Below are positions 1 through 4,759 of a stretch of 5,089 bases of DNA, piece after piece. A model generated the notes under the pieces. The model ran no database searches. It saw nothing but the letters and a program-made list of their open reading frames with translations, and was not told where the DNA came from. Position 1 is the stretch's first letter, and each line of letters starts with the position of its first letter. Source of the DNA: Thermofilum sp. ex4484_15 (lineage in GTDB: Archaea > Thermoproteota > Thermoprotei > Thermofilales > EX4484-15); assembly GCA_002254595.1 (NCBI GenBank), contig NJEH01000067.1, positions 1 through 5,089 on the forward strand, given 5' to 3'. The position numbers and the translations under genes are program-made.

Positions 1-736
1 CGCCAACCCCTCTAGCCCTAGCTGCTCTTATAAAGTCTTGCCTTAAAATTTCAATCATATTGTTCCTTGTTAACCTAATGTAAATGCCGGAAAGTACTAT
101 TCCTAACGTTACAGAGGGTAGTATCAAATGAGCGAGAGCGCTCTCTAAAGCCTTAAGGTCACCGGTAATAATGCTATCTATTACATAGAGACCTGTTATC
201 CTCCTAGGCCTCAATAAGGGGTCTATTCTACTCGAAAGAGGTAGTAAGCCTAATTTAACGGAAAATACCATCTGTAAGATCATACCAAACCAAGGTATGA
301 AGAGGGAGTAACTTACGATACCTATTATCCTAAAGAGCAAATCTATTACGGTATTCTCCCTATAAGCCGCTAAGGCCCCTCCTAATACCCCTATCCCTAA
401 GCTTATAAGAGTAGCAAATATAGCTAGCTCTAAAGTAGCTGGGAACCTATCTAAGATTTCCTGGAGTACGGGCCTTTGCGTCCAAGTAGACTTACCGAAA
501 TCCCCCTTAAGTATACCGATTACGTAATCTATGTACTGATATATCAATGGTCTATTTAGGCCTAATTTAGCTCTCATCTCCTCTATTAATTTAGGCGAGG
601 CTTTCTCCCCTAACATAGCGATTACCGGATCTCCTGGCATCATTCTAAGTACGTAAAATACTACGGTTAAGAGAATGAATATCATTGGGATAGTTAGTAA
701 TATTCTAGATATGATAAACGCTCTTAACCCTGCCAT
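1..736 (-). CDS. DppB-type ABC transporter permease (3' end outside window)
   Basis: Inner subunit of a peptide/nickel-type ABC importer, forming half of the membrane channel. The visible part is 245 residues, starting with ATG at 736 (MAGLRAFIIS) and running off the window at position 1. It shows the family order: a first membrane helix at about residues 8-30, the RMMPGDPV motif at 31-38, and the external segment with KLGLNRPLIYQYIDYV at 57-72 and GDFGKS at 78-83. Further helices lie at about 102-124, 133-160 and 204-221. The sequence ends inside the cytoplasmic loop that contacts the ATPase (DFIRAARARGVG, 234-245). Family members are usually 300-340 residues, so roughly the last quarter is missing. 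It follows the binding-protein gene by 57 bases in the same direction, so the two are probably one operon. The substrate cannot be told from the permease; peptide, sugar and nickel systems share this fold. Confidence 0.93.
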   Translation of the reverse strand, partial: MAGLRAFIISRILLTIPMIFILLTVVFYVLRMMPGDPVIAMLGEKASPKLIEEMRAKLGLNRPLIYQYIDYVIGILKGDFGKSTWTQRPVLQEILDRFPATLELAIFATLISLGIGVLGGALAAYRENTVIDLLFRIIGIVSYSLFIPWFGMILQMVFSVKLGLLPLSSRIDPLLRPRRITGLYVIDSIITGDLKALESALAHLILPSVTLGIVLSGIYIRLTRNNMIEILRQDFIRAARARGVG

Positions 737-740
737 ATCA

Positions 741-792
741 TTACCCTTAGGGTAAAAATTAAATTAAATAAGATATATTTCAGTTTACCCCC
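741..792 (-). promoter_or_regulatory. Alternative hairpins before the permease start
   Basis: In transcript sense, the spacer between the binding protein and permease genes has three complementary pieces. They are GGGGGUAAA (792-784), UUUACCC (756-750) and GGGUAA (746-741). The middle piece can pair with the first (7 bp, 27-base A/U-rich loop) or with the third (6 bp, UAA loop), but not with both. The third piece holds the only G-rich stretch upstream of the permease ATG at 736, so the short hairpin would hide the likely ribosome site. The loop contains U-rich runs that could favour archaeal termination, and an AAATATAT box that could be an internal promoter. The pairings are read from the sequence; a regulatory role is inference. 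Confidence 0.4.
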
Positions 793-793
793 T

Positions 794-2326
794 TCAAGCC
801 TTATATACTAGCCAATACCTGAATAACATAGTAGCGTCGAGTACTACTCCCTTTACGTTCTTCTTAGTTACCATAACTAATTGGCCCTGGAATAACGGTA
901 TGAAAGGTACATCGTTAGCTAGTATACCCTGTAACTCTATGTAATAAATGGTCCTTAGGTCTCTCTTCAGCGTGGTCCTAGCCTTGAGAACTAATCCATC
1001 TACCGCCGTACTTTCGTAGTAGGAACCCATTCTATTACCTGCTGCCATAAAGGGAGCTATATAATCATCTGGATCTATGTAGTCTGGATACCAACCTAGT
1101 AAGAATACGGGCATTACTCCTCTCTCGATATAATCAGTATAAGTACCCCATTCTGCGCTCTTAATCATAACTTCTATTAGACCCGTCCTTTCCCATTGTT
1201 GTTTTAATAATTGCGCTAAATCTACCTCAGTATCACCATAATGAGTAGGAGTATACCAGAGCTCTATCTTTAACTTATTCTTCTCGCTATAGCCGGCCTC
1301 CTTAAGTAATTTCTTAGCCAGTTCTATATTAGGACCAGGACCGTAAGCATCCTTAAAGCAATCTACATGACTCCACATACCCGCAGGTATCATACTGTAT
1401 AAGGGGGTAACGAGCCCTAAGAATATCTTCGAAGCTATTTCAGCTCTATCGATGGCAGCAGCTAAAGCCCTCCTAACTAATACGTTATCTAATGGATGGG
1501 ACCTTACATTTATAACTACATACCTTATATAAGGACCTGGTACCTTAATTACGTTTAAGTTGGGGTTCTTCTCTAAATCTATTATATCAACGGGATTTAA
1601 CGTCCTCCAAGCTATATCTATCTCGCCCTTCTCTATAGCCAGCCTTAAGGTGGTAGCGTCCTTATAGAACTTTATAATTACCTTCTTAGTCTTAGGCGGC
1701 TTACCATAGTAATTTGGATTAGCTTCTAATATTAAATATTCATCCCTCTTCCAATCTGCTATCTTGTAAGGACCTATGCTAACCGTAGAATCTACTACCT
1801 CATTTTCCGGGTAAGCCTTGGGGCTCACAGGCATATATGGGGGTAAGGTTAATATAGCAGGGAAGAAGGCTACCGGTTGCTTTAGTACTATCTTAAGGGT
1901 TAAGTCATCTACTACCTCTATTTTCTTAACGAAATCGGTTACGAACCACGAGACATCGTAACCTAACCTAGCTACCCTCTCTATTGACCACTTTACTACC
2001 TTAGCCGTTAAAGGAGTACCGTCAGTGAACTTTAACCCTGGTCTTAACTTAATTGTATATACTAGGCCGTCCTCGCTAACGCTATAGGATTCGGCTAGAC
2101 CAGGTACTATCTTTAAGGTACCCGGTACGTACTTGAGTAATCCTTCATCTATATTATTGAATATTTCCCATGTGAAGAAATCGTAAGCGAAAGCGGGATC
2201 TAGTTTGGAGATCTTATCCGTGGTCCCTATTACTAATACGCTCTCCGAATGAGCAGGTACCGCTGGAATTACCAATATCGCTACTAGAGCTACTAATATT
2301 AGGCCGAATACCTTTTCTACCTTCAT
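794..2326 (-). CDS. Family-5 ABC transporter substrate-binding protein
   Basis: Extracytoplasmic binding protein that captures a peptide-like (or nickel-chelate, or oligosaccharide) ligand and passes it to the permease encoded just downstream. From the ATG at 2326 it is 510 residues, normal for SBP_bac_5. A Sec-type signal sequence (MKVEKVFGLILVALVAILV, then IPAVPAHS) covers about residues 1-27. The mature part begins with VLVIGTTDKISKLDPA, and the family signature covers about 78-117 (SEDGLVYTIKLRPG, LKFTDGTPLTAKVVKWSIER). Other typical pieces are SIGPYKIADWKRDEYLILEA, RRALAAAIDRAEI and AKKLLKEAGY. No lipobox cysteine, C-terminal stalk or membrane anchor is seen. An in-frame TTG three codons upstream (2335) is possible. 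I prefer ATG because a GGGTTGA stretch precedes it at a usable distance, while nothing suitable precedes TTG. The ligand is unknown. Confidence 0.93.
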   Translation of the reverse strand: MKVEKVFGLILVALVAILVIPAVPAHSESVLVIGTTDKISKLDPAFAYDFFTWEIFNNIDEGLLKYVPGTLKIVPGLAESYSVSEDGLVYTIKLRPGLKFTDGTPLTAKVVKWSIERVARLGYDVSWFVTDFVKKIEVVDDLTLKIVLKQPVAFFPAILTLPPYMPVSPKAYPENEVVDSTVSIGPYKIADWKRDEYLILEANPNYYGKPPKTKKVIIKFYKDATTLRLAIEKGEIDIAWRTLNPVDIIDLEKNPNLNVIKVPGPYIRYVVINVRSHPLDNVLVRRALAAAIDRAEIASKIFLGLVTPLYSMIPAGMWSHVDCFKDAYGPGPNIELAKKLLKEAGYSEKNKLKIELWYTPTHYGDTEVDLAQLLKQQWERTGLIEVMIKSAEWGTYTDYIERGVMPVFLLGWYPDYIDPDDYIAPFMAAGNRMGSYYESTAVDGLVLKARTTLKRDLRTIYYIELQGILANDVPFIPLFQGQLVMVTKKNVKGVVLDATMLFRYWLVYKA

Positions 2327-2328
2327 AC

Positions 2329-2350
2329 CCTTCAACCCTGGGCTTGAAGG
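2329..2350. repeat. 22-base imperfect inverted repeat at the transporter start
   Basis: CCTTCAA at 2329-2335 is mirrored by TTGAAGG at 2344-2350. Inside lie CC (2337-2338) and GG (2341-2342), with one mismatched pair (2336/2343) and an unpaired TG centre. The repeat falls between the TATA box at about 2365-2379 and the ATG at 2326, covering the expected transcription start and the alternative TTG codon. It could be a repressor operator, or a leader hairpin if transcription starts at its upstream edge. The outer ten bases (2341-2350) recur exactly, inverted, at 791-800. Confidence 0.5.
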
Positions 2351-2364
2351 TATTTAGTCCAACT

Positions 2365-2379
2365 AATATTTAAATTTTT
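2365..2379 (-). promoter_or_regulatory. TATA box of the transporter operon
   Basis: On the minus strand this reads AAAAATTTAAATATT, preceded by TGC, which together resemble an archaeal BRE plus TATA element. Its centre is about 46 bases from the ATG at 2326. With the usual spacing of about 25 bases, transcription would begin near 2344-2348 and leave a leader of roughly 20 bases. Assigned by motif and position only. Confidence 0.6.
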
Positions 2380-2406
2380 GCATAAGGATTAACTTAATTC
2401 TATTTT

Positions 2407-2425
2407 GTTAATGTAAAGCATTAAC
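2407..2425. repeat. Perfect inverted repeat upstream of the transporter promoter
   Basis: GTTAATG (2407-2413) and CATTAAC (2419-2425) are exact reverse complements separated by TAAAG. The element lies about 30 bases upstream of the transporter TATA box and 65-90 bases upstream of the TATA box for the gene at 2539. A third copy of the core, ATTAACTT, lies at 2388-2395. The position and symmetry fit a binding site for a dimeric regulator such as an Lrp-family protein. No regulator is proven. Confidence 0.45.
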
Positions 2426-2489
2426 TAAAGAAAAAATTAATTTATCCTTTAAGAATATATAACCAAGGAGATTTCCATTAAACGAACAT

Positions 2490-2534
2490 CCTTAAATATG
2501 GGTTATCGAAATTATAGGTGGCATAAGAAGGTGA
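2490..2534 (+). promoter_or_regulatory. TATA box and ribosome site of the 139-residue gene
   Basis: CTTAAATATG at 2491-2500 is a TATA-like box that would place the transcription start near 2519-2523. AGGTGA at 2529-2534 matches the archaeal 16S tail and sits four bases before the ATG at 2539. It is the clearest ribosome site in the window and fixes this start. A second TATA-like stretch, GAATATATAACC (about 2453-2464), lies further upstream and could give a longer leader. Confidence 0.6.
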
Positions 2535-2538
2535 ACGC

Positions 2539-2958
2539 ATGGGCAAGAGGAAAATAAGGGGGGTCGCTGCCTTTGCCTTAGATAAGGACCTTAACGTAGT
2601 ACTATTGGATATGAAGTTAGTCGGATTGAAGTTCTCGAGGACCGCATTAATTTCGAAATATCCTAAGTATGAAGCTTATGAAAAGGCTTTAAGGGATGCA
2701 GAAGCCTTAATCGAAACTAACGTTAAAGGATTGGCCCATGTAGATGGAATATGTTACTTCCGTTCCAAACCTTTGATCTGTAGACTTTACTACTCTCCCA
2801 AGGGTAGTTACAAGAGAGTTAAAGCATTGATACTTTTATCCTTTAGCAGGAGGTTACTTAACGTCGTTATAGATAAACTAAGGGGTAATGGTTGGCGTCA
2901 AATAATGTTATTTGCAGTAGAGGAGACTAAGACTAGTAGTAAAACTACTAGATTTTAA
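2539..2958 (+). CDS. Unknown protein of 139 residues
   Basis: I do not recognise this protein. The start is well supported by AGGTGA upstream of ATG and by a TATA box at a proper distance, so it is very likely a real gene. It begins MGKRKIRGVAAFALDKD and is basic, with no signal peptide or membrane segment, so it is probably cytoplasmic. A predicted first half (residues about 8-30, hydrophobic strands with DKDLNVVLLDMK) is followed by a charged helix at about 44-60. Then comes FRSKPLICRLYYSPKGSYKR at 74-93, a hydrophobic stretch with SRRLLNVVIDKLR at 103-115, and NGWRQIMLFAVEE at 117-129. The last ten residues (TKTSSKTTRF) are low in complexity and are encoded partly by a hairpin. Its TAA overlaps the TAA of the convergent RadB-like gene. 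There is a faint resemblance to the broken gene at 3910. Basic residues might suggest nucleic-acid contact, but that is a guess. Confidence 0.8.
   Translation: MGKRKIRGVAAFALDKDLNVVLLDMKLVGLKFSRTALISKYPKYEAYEKALRDAEALIETNVKGLAHVDGICYFRSKPLICRLYYSPKGSYKRVKALILLSFSRRLLNVVIDKLRGNGWRQIMLFAVEETKTSSKTTRF
2933..2956. terminator. Perfect hairpin plus T-run at the convergent gene junction
   Basis: CTAGTAGT (2933-2940) and ACTACTAG (2944-2951) form a perfect 8-bp stem with an AAA loop, followed by ATTTT (2952-2956). On the plus strand this has the shape of an intrinsic terminator, but it lies inside the last codons of the 139-residue gene and runs into its stop. On the minus strand it begins a few bases after the RadB-like gene's stop. 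It could end transcripts from both sides. Archaeal termination depends mostly on T-runs, so the part played by the stem is uncertain. Confidence 0.5.
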
Positions 2959-3770
2959 AGTATAGGTACCTGCCTATAGATCCTCTCCTTGCTTATCTCG
3001 GCTAGCCCTAAGTACTTAACCCCTTCCTTAGTTATGGTAAATTCCAATAACGTGGGCCTTTCGTAAATAGAAGGCTGAATAGCATGCCTCTCTAAGTACA
3101 TGAACCTTCTCCCATCCTTCATGAATAAACCTACCGCGTTCTTAGCTATGGTACTCAATTGAGGGAAGGGTAAGGGCATTAAGTAGAAAAACCCTTCCCT
3201 ACTCCTAGCGGGTAACTTAATCTCGCTTATAAGTATTAAGGAAACGCCTCTATCCTGTCCCTCCCTAAGGAAGTCCGCTATTTCAAAGTATACCTCTGAG
3301 GAAAGCAATTCATATTTACGCCTTAGCTCCTCGGAAGTTGGAGCGTGTAATTCCTTCAGGAAAGGCCTACTCAAGCTATCTACCACTATTAAATCGAATT
3401 TATATTTAAGTGCGTAATCTAACATCTCAAGTACTTCCTTAAGTTCGTAAAGCCTTAATAGTTTAAAGCATCTAATTAGTGTAGATTTACCTATCCCCCT
3501 AGCCTCGCTCATTTCCTTTACCCTTCTTACGAAGACTCCGCCCTCCGAATCCAAGTATAATACCTTAGATCCCCTCCTTACCTCCCCTAAAGATAGGGAT
3601 AGTGCTAAGGTAGTCTTACCCACGAAAGCAGGGCCGAAGATTAAGGTTACCGTGTTCTTAACTAAGTTCAGGAAATTATCTACCTCTCCATCCCCAGTAC
3701 TTAACGTCTCCTCAGTATCGGATTCTAAATCTACCTCCCCCTTAAGCCTTACCTCCACTTCTCCTTGCAT
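2955..3770 (-). CDS. RadB-like RecA-superfamily ATPase
   Basis: ATPase of the RecA/RadA superfamily, most like archaeal RadB, a recombinase paralogue thought to assist RadA in DNA repair. It has 271 residues; RadB is usually about 220-240. After an acidic N-terminal extension (about 1-22), LSTGDGEVDNFL (23-34) matches the entry motif of the fold. Walker A is GPAFVGKT at 46-53. YLDSEGG (72-78) corresponds to the Y-[IVL]-D-[ST]-E-G motif with its glutamate. Walker B is FDLIVVDSL at 125-133. LILISEIKL (178-186) replaces the usual N-Q-V stretch of DNA-binding loop 2. YLERHAIQPS (225-234) and LLEFTITKEGVKYL (241-254) match the RadB C-terminus. There is no helix-hairpin-helix domain, so it is not RadA itself. 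ATG at 3770 is preceded by AGGGG about seven bases away. A KaiC-like or crenarchaeal RadA-paralogue label is also possible. Confidence 0.87.
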   Translation of the reverse strand: MQGEVEVRLKGEVDLESDTEETLSTGDGEVDNFLNLVKNTVTLIFGPAFVGKTTLALSLSLGEVRRGSKVLYLDSEGGVFVRRVKEMSEARGIGKSTLIRCFKLLRLYELKEVLEMLDYALKYKFDLIVVDSLSRPFLKELHAPTSEELRRKYELLSSEVYFEIADFLREGQDRGVSLILISEIKLPARSREGFFYLMPLPFPQLSTIAKNAVGLFMKDGRRFMYLERHAIQPSIYERPTLLEFTITKEGVKYLGLAEISKERIYRQVPIL

Positions 3771-3814
3771 TTACAAACCCCTAAAGAAACTAAAGTAAGC
3801 ACCCCTTGAATAAA

Positions 3815-3836
3815 CTATTTTAAAGCATATATTTAT
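3815..3836 (-). promoter_or_regulatory. Candidate TATA region of the RadB-like gene
   Basis: On the minus strand, TTTAAAATAG (3824-3815) would put the transcription start near 3795, leaving a leader of about 25 bases with AGGGG before the ATG at 3770. A second A/T-rich box, AAATATATG (3834-3826), would give a longer leader. The same A/T stretch could also serve the plus strand towards the broken gene, so the two may share a divergent promoter region. Confidence 0.4.
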
Positions 3837-3909
3837 TTAGCGATAGGCAAGAGAAGATATATCCTTTCGGACTACGATGTAGCTAGCTCCTTTAAAGTGG
3901 GAGAATTAC

Positions 3910-4150
3910 ATGAAGGAAGAGATTTGGGGTCTAATAATTAGAAAACGAGGAGTACGCAGGAAATAGGGACGAACTTTACGTATGGGTACTCTCCTCACCG
4001 CTAAGGTTACCTAAGCCTATTAAGATAAGTTACCCTAAGGGCGTAAGGATGTGGACTAAATTAAAGGTTAGGAAAATCCTAAGGAGAATAAAGGAGGAAG
4101 GTTTTAATAATATTTTACCGGTATTAATGTCTTTCATAAATGAAAACTAG
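3910..4150 (+). pseudogene. Short gene broken by one frameshift, function unknown
   Basis: ATG at 3910 is preceded by GGGAG six bases away and opens a frame reading MKEEIWGLIIRKRGVRRK, which stops at 3964-3966. A neighbouring frame is open from 3938 to the TAG at 4148-4150. It reads ENEEYAGNRDELYVWVLSSP, then LRLPKPIKISYPKGVRMW, then TKLKVRKILRRIKEEGFNN, ending ILPVLMSFINEN. Codon choice (AGG, ATA, TTA) matches the intact genes. Removing one A from the AAAA run at 3942-3945 joins both parts into a single protein of about 79 residues. The long second part has no good start of its own; its first ATG is at 4049. A third open frame over 3810-3938 (GKRRYILSDYDVASSFKVGE) may be a decayed 5' extension. 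A real mutation, a sequencing error and a +1 recoding site all remain possible. I do not recognise the family. Confidence 0.55.
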
Positions 4151-4165
4151 TTCTTCCCGATCTAT

Positions 4166-4192
4166 CATTAACGGTAGGTCAAATTAACTTGA
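4166..4192. repeat. ATTAAC repeats and near-palindrome upstream of the Lrp gene
   Basis: CATTAAC (4166-4172) and ATTAACTT (4183-4190) are direct repeats 16 bases apart. TCAAATTAACTTGA (4179-4192) is a 14-base palindrome with one mismatched pair. TCAAA recurs at 4234-4238 and 4243-4247, just upstream of the promoter. Lrp-family proteins commonly bind several such sites and control their own genes, so these are candidate autoregulatory sites. Apart from these and the promoter, nothing else is seen in 4151-4298. Confidence 0.35.
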
Positions 4193-4252
4193 AACGATTG
4201 TCGATTCCCTCCCTCCCGATAAGATTTTACCTTTCAAATAAGTCAAAAGTAG

Positions 4253-4271
4253 CGAAAAGGATTTATATATA
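4253..4271 (+). promoter_or_regulatory. BRE and TATA box of the Lrp gene
   Basis: CGAAAAG (4253-4259) is a purine-rich BRE-like element, followed by TTTATATATA (4262-4271), the strongest TATA box in the window. Normal archaeal spacing places transcription start at about 4290-4297, at or just before the ATG at 4299. The messenger is therefore probably leaderless or nearly so, which agrees with the lack of a correctly spaced ribosome site. Confidence 0.75.
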
Positions 4272-4290
4272 AGCAGATAGGGCTGTGTAG

Positions 4291-4302
4291 ATGAAGGAAT
4301 GA
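4291..4302 (+). other. Three-codon open frame overlapping the Lrp start
   Basis: ATG AAG GAA TGA at 4291-4302 ends in an ATGA overlap with the regulator's ATG at 4299. If transcription starts at 4291 or just before, this would be the first start codon met by the ribosome, and the regulator would be translated by reinitiation. If it starts nearer 4296, the small frame is not transcribed. The arrangement is seen directly; its use is speculative. Confidence 0.2.
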
Positions 4303-4754
4303 ATAACGTTAATTTAGATGAAATAGATAGGAGAATACTAAGGGTGCTTCAAGAGGACGCTAAAACGCCTTATTCTAAGATTTCCGAGGAGTTAGGGATA
4401 AGCGAAGCTACCGTACATTTAAGGATAAAAAGGTTAATGAAGATGGGAGTAATCAGAGGGTTTCAGGCTATAATCGATCCAGCTAAGGTAGGCAAGAGCA
4501 TTACTGCGATAATAGCTATAAATAGCGAACCTAAGATGTACGAGAGGGTATTGGAAACGCTTAAGAAATTTGAGGATATCTACGAAATATATGACGTAAC
4601 CGGAGACTATTACGCCATACTTAAGGTTAGAGTTAATAGCAGAGACGAACTAGCTAGAATTTTAGATAAAATAGGAGAGATAGATGGAGTGAAATCGACT
4701 AAGACCATGTACGTACTTAGGACGATAAAAGAGGAAAGTAAGATACACCTATAG
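4299..4754 (+). CDS. Lrp/AsnC-family transcriptional regulator
   Basis: DNA-binding regulator of the feast/famine family, typically a dimer or octamer that senses an amino acid or related small molecule. It is 151 residues, the standard length. The N-terminal winged HTH begins NLDEIDRRILRVLQEDAKTP (5-24). Its second and third helices are at about 25-33 and 35-48 (SEATVHLRIKRLMKMG), followed by the wing VIRGFQAIID. A hinge leads to the RAM ligand-binding and assembly domain at about 66-143, with the conserved VTGDYYAILKV at 100-110 and the last strand at 134-142. It starts at the only possible in-frame ATG; a TAG lies seven codons upstream. The strong TATA box at 4262 suggests a nearly leaderless message, and repeats at 4166-4192 suggest autoregulation. 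It converges on the helicase gene with five bases between stops. The target genes and effector are not visible here; the transporter operon is one candidate. Confidence 0.95.
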   Translation: MNNVNLDEIDRRILRVLQEDAKTPYSKISEELGISEATVHLRIKRLMKMGVIRGFQAIIDPAKVGKSITAIIAINSEPKMYERVLETLKKFEDIYEIYDVTGDYYAILKVRVNSRDELARILDKIGEIDGVKSTKTMYVLRTIKEESKIHL

Positions 4755-4759
4755 TTATT

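Noticed and set aside
2327..2335. TTG at 2333-2335 as start of the binding protein, adding MKG
   Set aside because: Nothing resembling a ribosome site precedes it at a useful distance, and an ATG lies three codons downstream with a signal sequence directly after it. TTG is not excluded.
3810..3938. Open frame reading GKRRYILSDYDVASSFKVGE as an independent gene
   Set aside because: It has no normal start except an internal GTG without a ribosome site, and it is only 43 codons long. It is kept only as a possible decayed 5' extension of the broken gene at 3910.
3932..3945. Programmed -1 frameshift like the one known in a Sulfolobus fucosidase gene
   Set aside because: Two stop codons (3932-3937) in the receiving frame leave only one boundary for a -1 shift, and no slippery heptamer is there. 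A one-base indel in the AAAA run explains the frames better.
3771..4298. RNA gene, CRISPR array or mobile element in the largest gap
   Set aside because: No tRNA-like cloverleaf, regular direct repeats with spacers, transposase fragment or terminal inverted repeats were seen. The stretch is explained by the broken gene and the regulator's promoter.
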